From: Tritonibacter mobilis
GTDB taxonomy: Bacteria; Pseudomonadota; Alphaproteobacteria; Rhodobacterales; Rhodobacteraceae
Assembly (NCBI RefSeq): GCF_001681715.1
Contig: NZ_LNWY01000006.1
Span: 248,001-312,000, forward strand
DNA length: 64,000 nt
Direction: 5' to 3'
Shown here: positions 43,742 through 53,056 of the stretch, piece after piece
Position numbering within the stretch: the first letter of the stretch is position 1
Layout: each line of letters begins with the position of its first letter
Position numbers and translations under genes: made by a program
Notes under the pieces: model-generated
Databases searched by the model: none
What the model was told of the DNA's origin: nothing
Seen by the model: the letters and a program-made list of their open reading frames with translations, nothing else

Positions 43742-45034
43742 CTAGCCGCAGGCCTTTGCAAGAGCCTGATCCAAATCGCGGATCAGATCATCTGCGTCTT
43801 CAATGCCGATCGAGATACGCACGACATTCGGGCCAGCTCCGGCCGCCTGTTGCTGCTCGGGTGTCAGTTGGCGGTGGGTGGTGGAGGCCGAGTGGATCAC
43901 CAGAGAGCGGGTGTCGCCCAGATTTGCAACATGCGAGAATATCTCAAGGCTGTCGACGAATTTGACACAGGCGTCGTAGCCCCCTTTGAGCGCAACGGTG
44001 AACAGGCCACCGGTGCCTTTGGGATAACAACGTTTCGCGCGGTCGGAATAGGGCGAGGATGGCAGACCAGCGTAGGTCACATAGTCCACGCGCGGATCGT
44101 CCTCGAGCCATGTTGCGACCTTCACTGCGTTTTCAACGTGACGCTGCATGCGCAATGACAGGGTCTCTATCCCCATCAAAGTGTAATGCGCCGCTTGCGG
44201 ATTCATGGTCATGCCAAGATCACGCAAGCCGATAGCGATACCATGGAAGGTGAAGGCCAGATTTCCGAAGGTCTCATGGAATTTCAGCCCGTGATATGCG
44301 GGTTCCGGTGCGGACAAGGAGGGGAATTTATCTGAGGCGGACCAGTCGAATTTACCCGAATCCACGATGCAGCCACCGGTCACAGTGCCGTTGCCGGTGA
44401 GATATTTGGTTGTGGAATGCACCACCAAGGTCGCCCCCTGAGAAATCGGTTGGCACAGATAGGGTGTCGCAGACGTGTTGTCGACAATCAGTGGCAAACC
44501 AGCGGCATCGGCAACATCCGCAACCGCACGCACATCTGTGACATAGCCGCCAGGGTTGGCGACAGATTCGCAGAACACGGCACGGGTATCATCGTCGATT
44601 GCGTCGCGCAGGGCGTCGAGATCGTCGAAGTCGACGAATTTCGCGGACCAGCCAAAGCGTTTGATGGTTTGGCTGAATTGGGTGACGGTGCCGCCATAAA
44701 GGCGCGTTGAAGCGACCACATTCTTGCCCGGCCCCATCAAGGGAAAGAGCGCCATAATCTGTGCCGCGTGGCCAGACGAACAGCAAACCGCGCCAACGCC
44801 ACCTTCGAGTGTTGCCAGACGTTCCTGCAGGACCGCTACCGTTGGGTTGGTCAGGCGAGAGTAGATGTATCCTACTTCCTGCAGGTTAAAGAGAGCCGCA
44901 GCATGATCTGCGTCACGAAACACATAAGCTGTGGATTGATAGATGGGTGTCTGCCTTGCGCCGGTGGCCGGATCAGGGCGTGCGCCTGCGTGAATTTGCA
45001 GCGTATCAAAGCCATAGGTTGGGCCGTCGGACAT
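43742..45034 (-). CDS. metY: O-acetylhomoserine sulfhydrylase
   Basis: MetY makes homocysteine from O-acetylhomoserine and sulfide. It is a PLP enzyme of the Cys/Met metabolism family. The 430-residue protein starts with the family opening GFDTLQIHAGARPDPATGA, has SGHAAQI near 92-98, and the catalytic lysine in VVHSTTKYLTGNG near residue 209. The length, longer than MetB/MetC, fits MetY. A MetZ-type O-succinylhomoserine enzyme is less likely given that length. Confidence 0.92.
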   Translation of the reverse strand: MSDGPTYGFDTLQIHAGARPDPATGARQTPIYQSTAYVFRDADHAAALFNLQEVGYIYSRLTNPTVAVLQERLATLEGGVGAVCCSSGHAAQIMALFPLMGPGKNVVASTRLYGGTVTQFSQTIKRFGWSAKFVDFDDLDALRDAIDDDTRAVFCESVANPGGYVTDVRAVADVADAAGLPLIVDNTSATPYLCQPISQGATLVVHSTTKYLTGNGTVTGGCIVDSGKFDWSASDKFPSLSAPEPAYHGLKFHETFGNLAFTFHGIAIGLRDLGMTMNPQAAHYTLMGIETLSLRMQRHVENAVKVATWLEDDPRVDYVTYAGLPSSPYSDRAKRCYPKGTGGLFTVALKGGYDACVKFVDSLEIFSHVANLGDTRSLVIHSASTTHRQLTPEQQQAAGAGPNVVRISIGIEDADDLIRDLDQALAKACG

Positions 45035-45185
45035 TTAAACTCTCCCTTGTGTCGCAATCGGTGTTGATATTTCGACAGCACACACCGGGCGCGGCGTCAG
45101 TGCAAGCAAAAGCCGGTGGGACAGTTCTCTGAATTTAAGCGTTGCTATGGAACGAGTGTTCGGGAAGGTGCGGCAAAGCCCGGCC

Positions 45186-46175
45186 TCAGCGCATCCACAG
45201 GCCTTCGGATTTAATTTTATTGCGAATGGCTTGCTCCCGTCGGGGGAGGTTGTCGCGATCAAAGAGCACCCGTACACGCTGACCTTTGCCCTGATAGACC
45301 AAGCGCTTAATTGGCTCATAGGATTTGAGGACCTTTTTGATCCAGTTTGGGGCGCAGACCTCTTCTAGGGTGGCCACGACATGGTCGCTCTCACGCGCGT
45401 AGAGCAGCGGAAAGGTCCGGTAGTGACAGCTGGTAGAGCCATCGAGATAGCCGTCTGGCAGGCTGTCACGCGCACCGCCCAGGGAATGGATCACCAAAGG
45501 CAGGGCGATCTGATCGAGCCATGGATCAAGCGACTGGCACACCAGTGCCTGCGGCAGATCATCCCGGATTGAAACGACATACTCCAAGAACCGTGAGCCA
45601 AAGACATGCGGGCAGGGGCCGTAGAAATAACCTGCATTGAAATAAAGGTAGCGCTTCCAATACTCGTCCGGTTGAGAGCGGTCGAGGCTGCTTTCAAAAT
45701 CCAGCCCGAACCGGTCATAGAGTGTACGCCAGATTTCGCTATATCCGGGACCATATAAGGTCGGCTTTGGCCACGTGCCCTCGCGGCGCAAACTGGCTGA
45801 GGGGCGAGAGAAATCGAAAGGTACAGCGCCAATATCACCGGTGATCAATGTGTCCGTGTCAAAGAACACGAAGGGTTCATCTTTTGGCAACACAGAGAGT
45901 GCTTCGATCTTGTTGCCATAGGCATAGGCCTGCCCGAAGTGATGGTTTTCAAAGGGGATGATTTCGACATCCAGACGCGAGAGCGTTTCGAGCACCGGTT
46001 CGTTTCGGATGGATGGATCTTGTGACCACAGATGGCCCGGCTGCGGCACCGCAACGATCAAGCGACCCTGAAAGTTCGGGCTCATGTGACGCAGTGATGC
46101 TGCAAACAGGACGGCTTCATACATCAATCGGCCAGATTGGCCGACGATTAGGATGTTGAAGACCTGCCCGGACAT
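45186..46175 (-). CDS. Glycosyltransferase-like protein with DxD motif
   Basis: The 329-residue protein has the beginning of a GT-A-like fold (VFNILIVGQSGRLMYEAVLFAASL) and a classical DxD in FVFFDTDTLITGDIG near residue 110, which in GT-A enzymes binds the sugar nucleotide metal. A later NAGYFYGPCPHVFG segment fits the acceptor side of GT8-like proteins. There is no signal or membrane segment. I start at MSGQVF (46175); a GTG 30 bp earlier is weaker. The neighbouring gene resembles a sulfotransferase, so the two may modify a cell-surface glycan. Confidence 0.68.
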   Translation of the reverse strand: MSGQVFNILIVGQSGRLMYEAVLFAASLRHMSPNFQGRLIVAVPQPGHLWSQDPSIRNEPVLETLSRLDVEIIPFENHHFGQAYAYGNKIEALSVLPKDEPFVFFDTDTLITGDIGAVPFDFSRPSASLRREGTWPKPTLYGPGYSEIWRTLYDRFGLDFESSLDRSQPDEYWKRYLYFNAGYFYGPCPHVFGSRFLEYVVSIRDDLPQALVCQSLDPWLDQIALPLVIHSLGGARDSLPDGYLDGSTSCHYRTFPLLYARESDHVVATLEEVCAPNWIKKVLKSYEPIKRLVYQGKGQRVRVLFDRDNLPRREQAIRNKIKSEGLWMR

Positions 46176-46274
46176 GACACTCTCTTTGTGATCTGGGAAA
46201 TTCACCAGACCTTCCTATCGCCCTGCACCTTGAGCGTAAACACCTTTGGCACCAGCGAAAGAGGCCGTCACAGA

Positions 46275-47150
46275 CTAGGGTGTCAGCAAGGTGACGCCGG
46301 GAATTTTTTGCAGCTGGGCGACATCTGCGTCATAGGCTTGCTCGATCTCTTCGACGAATTCCGGCGTCCAGTCGGCGATGTCCAACTCTTCTTCGAGTTC
46401 TTCTTCCAGCGCGAATTTATCAAGAAACGCGGCAAAGACCTTGCGTTTGAAGACCTCGGTCATTTCAGGGCGCTCATGCAAATATTGCCGCAGGCGGCGC
46501 ATACCTTCGCGCGTCATGATCGACGCCAAGAGATCCATGCCACCTCTGATCTTGCTGTCGGGTTTCATGTCGCCCATTTCGCGCAAGATCTGTGCCCAAA
46601 GGAATGGAGAATCCTCGTAACACCAGAGCGTGATCGGGACATCTGGCACGGCGGTGCGGATGCGGGCTGCCATTGCGGACCAGCGCAGATCCAGCGGGTT
46701 GGTGTTGTTCAGAACCGTTTGCCTGCGTCCGTTGCCTGCTTTTTCCAGTAGTTTGGACAAAAAACTCACAGGGCTTCGGATAGCCATAAAGAGGTGCAGG
46801 TCGTCTTCGGGGAACAGCGCTTTCATTGCCATCAGGCGCTGCTCTGCTTCGGGATATAGCCTTTGACCTTCGAGCGCGTCGCGCTGGGAGCCGAAGAAAT
46901 GTGGATTGGACAGGATGACGCGCTCGGCGGTTTCCTCTTCGAGGATAGCATCCCAGAGAAAATCGCGTGAATCAGGGGAGGGCTCCCCCATTTGGGCTGC
47001 CAACATACAATCCTTGAGCAGAGAGCGATATTTTGCAGGACCGGGAACGGATGTGCCGCGCTCAAGGAAATCCTCCTTGTTGCGCAGCAAGGTCTTCATC
47101 AGCCGATCTTCTTCTGTGCCATGCGCCCCGGCATGTATAATGATCTGCAT
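46275..47150 (-). CDS. Sulfotransferase-like protein of unknown function
   Basis: The 291-residue protein starts with IIIHAGAHGTEEDRLMKTL, which resembles the phosphosulfate-binding loop region of bacterial sulfotransferases (usually HxGxxKTGT-S), but the canonical lysine and threonines are changed. A second segment, LFMAIRSPVSFLSKLLEK (near 118-135), matches the conserved arginine-serine element that binds PAPS. The C-terminal third is helical and acidic. Enzyme activity is uncertain because of the altered loop. It lies about 100 bp upstream of the DxD glycosyltransferase on the same strand. Confidence 0.6.
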   Translation of the reverse strand: MQIIIHAGAHGTEEDRLMKTLLRNKEDFLERGTSVPGPAKYRSLLKDCMLAAQMGEPSPDSRDFLWDAILEEETAERVILSNPHFFGSQRDALEGQRLYPEAEQRLMAMKALFPEDDLHLFMAIRSPVSFLSKLLEKAGNGRRQTVLNNTNPLDLRWSAMAARIRTAVPDVPITLWCYEDSPFLWAQILREMGDMKPDSKIRGGMDLLASIMTREGMRRLRQYLHERPEMTEVFKRKVFAAFLDKFALEEELEEELDIADWTPEFVEEIEQAYDADVAQLQKIPGVTLLTP

Positions 47151-47346
47151 CTTCCCGACCTGTCTGCCCTTTTATCGCGAGGATAAAAGTAAAGTGCGTC
47201 AAAGTTGCGGTCAAATCGCAACTTAACGGTGACGGTGCAGCAGCGAAGTATCGCGATGTTTCACGCTGACAGGTGGCTTTGTGGGCTCTGTAAGTGTTAC
47301 TGTTGCAAAGATATTCTTTTGCGTCGTTAGGCAGTATTTCGCAGGA

Positions 47347-47790
47347 TCAGTCGAACTTTCGGGACGGGGCCATAACCATGGCTTCACCGGTCAACACCTT
47401 CTTACCGTCTACAATGCAGCGGCAGTCCAGCTTCACGCGGCGTTTGTCGATCTGGATGTCGGTCACTTCTACTTCTGCCAAAACCATGTCGCCCGGCCGT
47501 ACAGGAGCGAGGAATTTCAGGTTCTGGCTCATATAGATCGTGCCATGCCCGGGGAGTTGCTCGCCGATCACGGCAGAAATCAGGCCAGCGGTCAGCATGC
47601 CATGGGCGATGCGGCCGTGAAACATGGTGTCTTGAGCGTAATCTTCGTCCAGATGCACTGGGTTGCGGTCGGTGGACACTTCGGCAAACAGTTCGATGTC
47701 GCGATCGGTCACTTGCTTGCGCAGGTAACGGATCATACCCATCTCGATATCCTCGATACAGATGGTTCCGCGGGGGAAATTATCCAACAT
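47347..47790 (-). CDS. MaoC-family (R)-specific enoyl-CoA hydratase-like protein
   Basis: The 147-residue protein has the hot-dog fold hydratase motif EVSTDRNPVHLDEDYAQ near 39-55, whose aspartate and histidine are catalytic, and FHGRIAHGMLTAGLISA near 60-76. This resembles PhaJ-type hydratases that hydrate trans-2-enoyl-CoA to the (R)-hydroxyacyl form. I start at MLDNFPRG with AGAGG upstream, since the longer frame lacks a site. It is not next to other fatty-acid genes, so its pathway is open. Confidence 0.88.
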   Translation of the reverse strand: MLDNFPRGTICIEDIEMGMIRYLRKQVTDRDIELFAEVSTDRNPVHLDEDYAQDTMFHGRIAHGMLTAGLISAVIGEQLPGHGTIYMSQNLKFLAPVRPGDMVLAEVEVTDIQIDKRRVKLDCRCIVDGKKVLTGEAMVMAPSRKFD

Positions 47791-47921
47791 CTTACCTCTC
47801 AGAGATGGCCGTTTGGCAATAATGCGTTTCATTTGTTGCTTGATTGGTAATTTTATTACCTCGCAACTGCAGAAAGTCAACCCGGCAGATGTCGCCAACC
47901 GGACGCCCGTTGGGCGACAGC

Positions 47922-47957
47922 AAAAGGCCCGCCTTCTCCTGTCGGAGAAGACGGGCC
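47922..47957 (-). terminator. Terminator of the HAD hydrolase gene
   Basis: GGCCCGCCTTCTCC and GGAGAAGACGGGCC pair with one mismatch around a 4-base loop, followed on the minus strand by TTTTG. It is about 23 bp after that gene's stop. Confidence 0.82.
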
Positions 47958-47979
47958 CGTTTGGGTCTGTTTCGTTAGG

Positions 47980-48855
47980 TTAACGCAGAAAGCCGATGCT
48001 ATAAGTCGGAGCGATCTGTTCCTGAGTGAGATAGGATTCCAGCGACGCGGCATCAGGTTGTGTGTCGGTCTTGGTGTCTTTTGCGGCCAAGCCGCCAGTG
48101 ATGAAAAGCGTGTCCACGCCTTCCCCCATGCCGCCGGAGATGTCCGTATGTGGGCCATCACCGATTGCGAGGATGTCACGGTCTGAAATATCGTGACCGA
48201 TTTCCGTCAGTCGACGCCGGGCGAGATCATAAATTGGTGGATGCGGTTTGCCGAAATAAAGGCTCTCGCCGCCCATCTCTGTATAGAGTTTCGCAAGTGC
48301 GCCCGCGCACCACTCGCGCACCTCTCCCCGGTCAACGATGATATCAGGGTTGGCGCAGAGGAGTTTCATACCCATCTGTTTTGCATAAAGAAAATCAGCG
48401 CGATTCACCTCAGGATCGGCCATCGTGTCGAATGGGCCGCAGCACACGATACCTTCGGCTTCTTTCAGGGGAGTGCGGGTGATCTCAATGGGATTATCGA
48501 CCACCTTCATCGGTTCAAAGAAACCGGCATCGCGCTCCCATTCACCCATGAAATAGACCTTCGAGCCGACTGCGCCGGTGAACATGGCAGCACGCGCGGA
48601 ATCGCCAGAGGTTGCAATGGTGTCATATGCGTCATCGGGAACGCCAAACTGGCTGAGCTGCTCGGCCACACCTGCACGCGGTTTTGGAGAGTTGGTGACA
48701 AGCACCACGACGCCACCGGCCTTACGGTAAGATTGCAGGGCCGCCACTGCATCGGGATAGGCCGTAATGCCATTATGGACGCAGCCCCAGAGGTCCACAA
48801 ACAGCGCCTTGTATCGGTCGGAGACCTCGGAAAGGGTGGAGATGATCTGGCTCAT
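47980..48855 (-). CDS. HAD hydrolase, TIGR01459 family
   Basis: The 291-residue protein is a NagD-like HAD phosphatase. Motif I is in FVDLWGCVHNGITAYPDA near 19-36 (the usual DxDGT is DLWG-type), motif II is VLVTNSPKPR near 53-62, and the C-terminal GDGPHTDISGG supplies the acidic metal residues. The substrate is unknown. Relatives dephosphorylate small sugar or pyridoxal phosphates. It is monocistronic here, bounded by hairpins on both sides. Confidence 0.87.
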   Translation of the reverse strand: MSQIISTLSEVSDRYKALFVDLWGCVHNGITAYPDAVAALQSYRKAGGVVVLVTNSPKPRAGVAEQLSQFGVPDDAYDTIATSGDSARAAMFTGAVGSKVYFMGEWERDAGFFEPMKVVDNPIEITRTPLKEAEGIVCCGPFDTMADPEVNRADFLYAKQMGMKLLCANPDIIVDRGEVREWCAGALAKLYTEMGGESLYFGKPHPPIYDLARRRLTEIGHDISDRDILAIGDGPHTDISGGMGEGVDTLFITGGLAAKDTKTDTQPDAASLESYLTQEQIAPTYSIGFLR

Positions 48856-48948
48856 GGTGCGGCCTCATGCGCGGTTAGGATTGCCCATCCTATGGCAGAG
48901 GCAGCCGGATTTGGCTAGGGCAGGCGATGGATCGCCACAATGCAATAC

Positions 48949-48974
48949 AGCGCCCCCGAGCGAGGGCGCTGTTT
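48949..48974. terminator. Hairpin after the DEAD-box helicase gene
   Basis: AGCGCCC / GGGCGCT with an 8-base loop lies 25 bp after the helicase stop. It is followed by GTTTC on the plus strand and TGTATT on the minus strand, so it could end the helicase transcript. Confidence 0.6.
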
Positions 48975-48998
48975 CATATCCGCAGGTTGTCGCGGCTT

Positions 48999-51044
48999 TT
49001 ACCCTTTTCGACCCGGAGGGGTGAAACGCTTTGATGTGTTGGTCGCATCAGCGCGGCGGGCTTTGTTCTTTTTGCTGTTTGGTTTGCCTTTTGGGGGCGG
49101 CGGACCTTTGGGTTTTTCGAACTTCGGCTTGTCCCCACGAGGTTTATCTGCACGGGGCTTGTCGAATTTAGGTTTGTCGCCGCGCGGCTTGTCCCCGCGT
49201 GGTTTGTCAAATTTGCCCTTTTCGGAACGCTCGCCACGTGGCTTGTCATAGCCCGGTTTGTCACCAGCGGGACGGGGCTTGGCCGGGCGGGGTTTCACGG
49301 GCCGGTCAGCTGCGTCATCGCGGTCGCGCCCGCGATAGGGTTTGCGGTCGCTGGAGTAGTCGCCCCCACCTTTGCGTTCGCCCTTATATCCGGGCTTGCC
49401 ACCGCCAAAGCCGCCGCGTCCACCGCCCTTGCGGAACGGAGGTTTGCTACGCTCAGGCAGGTTCGGGGCCTCGTTCAGGCGCTCAAGTGCGGAGCCATCA
49501 TCCAGCGCCATGTCACCACCGAGGGTTGCCATGAAACCTTCGACCTTGTCTTCGGCAATCTCGGCATAGCTTTTGTCGCCAACGATGCGAATGGCTCCAA
49601 TGGCAGTTTTATCAATGCCACCAGCCTTGCACAGCATCGGCAACAGGCGGCGCGGATCTGCGCCTGCGTCCCGACCGCCCTCAATGGCGAACCAGACAGA
49701 CGGCCCAAAGGGCGCGCGGTCTTCTTTTTTCTTGCGGGTGTCCATCGCGGCCACATCGGTCAGCTCTTCCGGTGCCGAGCGTGCTGCCGACCACAGCCGC
49801 AGATACCCTGCCGCCAGTTGCTCGGGCGAGAAGCTCTCGACCAGCTTTACCAATGTTTCCTGTTGGCTTTCTGGGGCTTCTTCGGTCCAGACGGTATCCG
49901 AAAGCATCCGTTCCAGATCGCGGCCACGGACCTCGTCGGCGGATGGCGCATCGACCCATTCTGCAGAAAGTTTGGCATCCCGCAGCAGGCGCTCTGCTTT
50001 GCGTACGGAGCGCGGCGTCACCATCAGGGCACTTGCGCCCTTGCGGCCCGCGCGGCCAGTACGGCCAGACCGGTGCAACAGGGTTTCATGGCTCGACGGC
50101 AGATCAGCATGCACCACCAGATCGAGGTTCGGCAGGTCGATGCCGCGTGCTGCCACATCGGTTGCGACGCAGATCCGGGCGCGCCCGTCACGCATGGCCT
50201 GCAAAGCGCCTGCGCGTTCGGATTGCGACAACTCGCCAGACAATGCCACAACTTGAAAACCGCGGTTCGACAGACGGGTCAGCAAGCGATTCACTGCGGC
50301 ACGGGTATTGGCAAAAACGATGGCGTTGGGAGCCTCGTGAAACCGCAGGACGTTGATGATCGCATTCTCGATGTCATGGGGGGCAACCACATGAGAGAAA
50401 TAGGAAATATCGCTGTGTTGCTCGGATTTGTTGATTGTTGAAATCCGTTGCGCGTCATTTTGATAGGTCTGCGCCAGTGCGGCGATCGGCTTTGACACGG
50501 TGGCCGAAAACAGCAGGGTCTGGCGATCTTCCGGGGTCTCTTCGAGAATGAACTCCAGATCCTCGCGGAACCCGAGATCGAGCATCTCGTCTGCTTCATC
50601 CAGAACCACGGCGGCCACGCCACTCAGGTCGATGGAGCCACGGGTGATGTGATCGCGCAAACGGCCCGGTGTGGCGACAACGATATGCGCCCCACGTTCA
50701 AGCGCACGGCGCTCGTCGCGCATATCCATCCCACCCACGCAAGAGGCCAGAACTGCGCCTGCATCGCCATAAAGCCAGCTCAGCTCACGCTTTACTTGCA
50801 GCGCCAGCTCGCGGGTGGGGGCGATAACCAGAGCCAACGGACTGGCGGCACGTTCGAACTGACCGTCCTCATTCAGAATGGTAGGCGCAATGGCGAGGCC
50901 GAAGCCAACTGTTTTACCGGAACCGGTTTGGGCGGACACCAAAAGATCCGCACCTGCCAGTTCCGGGTCCGAGACCGCCTCCTGAACAGGGGTGAGAGAC
51001 GTGTAACCACGGCGCTCCAGCGCCTGCTGCAAGGTGGGTATCAA
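48999..51044 (-). CDS. DEAD-box RNA helicase with DbpA-type RNA-binding domain
   Basis: The 681-residue protein has the Q motif TSLTPVQ (15-21), Walker A SAQTGSGKT (37-45), PTRELALQ, DEADEML (near 147), SAT and HRSGRTGRAG. A DbpA-type RNA-binding domain sits near 445-520 (FAIEGGRDAGADPRRLLPML). From about 520 it becomes a Gly/Arg/Lys-rich tail with short repeats of the form KPRGDKPKFDKP, suited to RNA contact. The family unwinds structured RNA in ribosome assembly or cold adaptation. The exact subfamily (CsdA, RhlE or DbpA) cannot be fixed by eye. Confidence 0.88.
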   Translation of the reverse strand: MIPTLQQALERRGYTSLTPVQEAVSDPELAGADLLVSAQTGSGKTVGFGLAIAPTILNEDGQFERAASPLALVIAPTRELALQVKRELSWLYGDAGAVLASCVGGMDMRDERRALERGAHIVVATPGRLRDHITRGSIDLSGVAAVVLDEADEMLDLGFREDLEFILEETPEDRQTLLFSATVSKPIAALAQTYQNDAQRISTINKSEQHSDISYFSHVVAPHDIENAIINVLRFHEAPNAIVFANTRAAVNRLLTRLSNRGFQVVALSGELSQSERAGALQAMRDGRARICVATDVAARGIDLPNLDLVVHADLPSSHETLLHRSGRTGRAGRKGASALMVTPRSVRKAERLLRDAKLSAEWVDAPSADEVRGRDLERMLSDTVWTEEAPESQQETLVKLVESFSPEQLAAGYLRLWSAARSAPEELTDVAAMDTRKKKEDRAPFGPSVWFAIEGGRDAGADPRRLLPMLCKAGGIDKTAIGAIRIVGDKSYAEIAEDKVEGFMATLGGDMALDDGSALERLNEAPNLPERSKPPFRKGGGRGGFGGGKPGYKGERKGGGDYSSDRKPYRGRDRDDAADRPVKPRPAKPRPAGDKPGYDKPRGERSEKGKFDKPRGDKPRGDKPKFDKPRADKPRGDKPKFEKPKGPPPPKGKPNSKKNKARRADATNTSKRFTPPGRKG

Positions 51045-51251
51045 GAGGGGGATCCGTTCGTATCACAAAGAGGGCACTTTCCTGCGCCCGTTGGGTCAAG
51101 ATCGCGCGTATAACGCAAGGCTGAGGCTTTGTATAGCACATCTCATGCGCCATAGCTGCATGGCTGTGTTGCATTTGTGCGAAGTGGCCATTCACCGGGC
51201 TGAGGGGGATAAGGTTCTATGTGGTGTGTTCTTAGAGCTTGATTATAGTAA

Positions 51252-51272
51252 GGCACCTAATCATAAGGTGCC
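51252..51272. promoter_or_regulatory. Operator-like inverted repeat over the marR ribosome binding site
   Basis: GGCACCT-AATCATA-AGGTGCC is a perfect 7-bp inverted repeat ending 2 bp before the ATG at 51275, and its right arm includes the AAGG ribosome binding sequence. This is the position expected for autorepression by the MarR protein. Confidence 0.55.
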
Positions 51273-51274
51273 AT

Positions 51275-51799
51275 ATGGAATCGCTGGAACAAAAACATAT
51301 CTCAATGATCGCAGAGGCACAGAGGCGGGGCCGGGGGGATGCCGGTGGCATTCGTCTCTGTTTTGAAGTGCTAGCTCTGGCAAGCGCAATTGATCGCTCG
51401 TGCGCCCTCCGGCTTGCACCACACCGATTGTCCGAAGGGAAATTTGTGTTGCTCTGCCTGCTGCACGATCGATCCGAAGGGCTCGCACCGCATGAGCTTT
51501 CGACACGGGCGGGGGTGACGCGCGCCACGGTAACGGGCCTTCTCGATGGGTTGGAGCGCGACGGATATGTGTCCCGGCAGGCCCATCGTGAGGATCGGCG
51601 CAAGATCTTGGTGACGCTGACCCCATCCGGACAAGTCTTGGCAGACGCGCTTTTTGACGAGCACAGTCAGTGGATTGCATCGCTGTTCAATGAGTTCGAA
51701 CCAGAGGATCGCAAGACGCTCTCAAACCTGTTGGCGCGGGTCAGGCACAATCTGGCGGAGGGTAAACACACCGATACGCCGAGCGCTGAGGGTGCCTAA
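51275..51799 (+). CDS. MarR-family transcriptional regulator
   Basis: The 174-residue winged-helix protein has FVLLCLLHDRSEGLAPHELSTRAGVTRATVTGLLDGLERDGYVSRQAHREDRRKILVTLTPSG (read in pieces across residues 55-115), the MarR DNA-binding core. It starts at the ATG with an operator-like repeat directly before it. The longer frame begins at a TTG and is not needed. Its stop is adjacent to the ATG of the alkylation-repair-like gene (TAAATG), so the regulator is co-transcribed with it and may control the unit. Confidence 0.84.
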   Translation: MESLEQKHISMIAEAQRRGRGDAGGIRLCFEVLALASAIDRSCALRLAPHRLSEGKFVLLCLLHDRSEGLAPHELSTRAGVTRATVTGLLDGLERDGYVSRQAHREDRRKILVTLTPSGQVLADALFDEHSQWIASLFNEFEPEDRKTLSNLLARVRHNLAEGKHTDTPSAEGA

Positions 51800-52561
51800 A
51801 TGCGTGTTGCAGACATCCCGTCAGAGCGCCTTAACCTGTTAAACACGGGTCAGGCCGAGTCCACGACACTTACGGAGTGTCTTGCCGTGGATTTTGCAGC
51901 GCTCATGCGCGCAACCTTTCCCGACATCGGGCAAGAGCGGCTATCGGCAATGCAAGCCGCCTCCGGGGCGGGGATCACGCGCCGCATGGCCTTGGCGGCG
52001 AAGTTGATCCACGATGCCTACCCGCAGGGCATGGGCGCAGCGCTTTGTCAGCACAAATCGGACACTCTGCGCGGCTGGGCTTGCTATCTCATCGCCGAAC
52101 AAGAGGAGATGCCCCTGCGCACGCGGCTTATGTCCATGCGATGTCTGGCAGATGATGCACATTTCGGGGTTCGCGAATGGGCGTGGCTTGCGCTGCGCCC
52201 TAATATTGCAGCAGACCTTGATGATGCGATTTCAGAATTGAGCGTCTGGGCACTTGATCCCTCCGAGCGCATCCGACGTTTCGCATCAGAGGCCATTCGC
52301 CCGCGCGGCGTGTGGTGCGCGCACCTTACCCCGTTACGTCAACGCCCCGAGCAGGCTCTGCCGGTTTTAGAGCCCCTGCGAGCGGACCCTGCGGCCTACG
52401 TACAGGATTCGGTGGGAAATTGGCTCAACGATGCCAGCAAGGATCAGCCGGGATGGGTGCAATCTCTATGTGATCGCTGGCAACAAGAGAACGGCAATCC
52501 GGCCACAGCCCGTATCTGCAAACGCGCTCTGCGCTCTATCGCAAAAAAGAAACAAACGTGA
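51800..52561 (+). CDS. DNA-alkylation-repair-like HEAT-repeat protein
   Basis: The 253-residue protein appears to be built from HEAT-like helical repeats: SDTLRGWACYLIAEQE, DDAHFGVREWAWLALRPN, DPSERIRRFASEAIRPRG and DPAAYVQDSVGNWLNDA. The pattern RRFASEAIRPRG and the later DxSVGNWLND are typical of the AlkC/AlkD type, which lift alkylated bases without flipping them in the classical way. Base-excision activity is inferred. It begins immediately at the marR stop and is followed by a small protein gene, which may be a stress unit. Confidence 0.75.
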   Translation: MRVADIPSERLNLLNTGQAESTTLTECLAVDFAALMRATFPDIGQERLSAMQAASGAGITRRMALAAKLIHDAYPQGMGAALCQHKSDTLRGWACYLIAEQEEMPLRTRLMSMRCLADDAHFGVREWAWLALRPNIAADLDDAISELSVWALDPSERIRRFASEAIRPRGVWCAHLTPLRQRPEQALPVLEPLRADPAAYVQDSVGNWLNDASKDQPGWVQSLCDRWQQENGNPATARICKRALRSIAKKKQT

Positions 52562-52579
52562 TTTCAAAGGACTACAATC

Positions 52580-52918
52580 ATGTCGCATTATTTAGCTGAG
52601 CTTTATTCCCCTAAGCCCGCGTGGCTGAACCTTGATGCCGAGGCGCGGCGTCAGTTTTTTGATGGGATCGGTGCGGGCATGGGGCCTTTGATGGAGCTTG
52701 GTATCGAGCCGCTGGCGCTGGGCAAGGTGGATGCGGGAATGCTGCATGCGCCAACGCAGCAATTTTTTGCCATCTGGCGCGCACCCGATGCAGTGGCCAT
52801 GAGGGCTTTGGTGGACGGGATCGTCGCGTCTGGTTGGCATGATTATTTTGACACGGTGAATGCATCCGGCGTCGGACATGATTTGAACGCCCATCTGGCA
52901 CAGCTCGCCGCCGTTTGA
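52580..52918 (+). CDS. Small DUF6616-like protein
   Basis: This 112-residue cytosolic protein has no signal or membrane segment. It reads SPKPAWLNLDAEARRQFFDGIGAGM and later QQFFAIWRAPDAVAMRALVDGIVASGWHDYFDTVN, the outline of a small ferredoxin-like alpha/beta domain. It resembles the DUF6616 family from memory, with low certainty. It follows the alkylation-repair-like gene by 18 bp, so it is likely the third gene of the marR unit. Function is unknown. Confidence 0.7.
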   Translation: MSHYLAELYSPKPAWLNLDAEARRQFFDGIGAGMGPLMELGIEPLALGKVDAGMLHAPTQQFFAIWRAPDAVAMRALVDGIVASGWHDYFDTVNASGVGHDLNAHLAQLAAV

Positions 52919-53056
52919 GCGATTTGCAGGCTGCACATCGCTGCCGGGGGTATGCCTTCGGCAAAGCGGTGGCTTCTTTCGCTTGTGGTGGCAGCGGGGG
53001 GTGGTAATCTCTTGGCGATCTAGTCTTGGCGTGCCGCCAGATGCAAAAGTAGAGAG

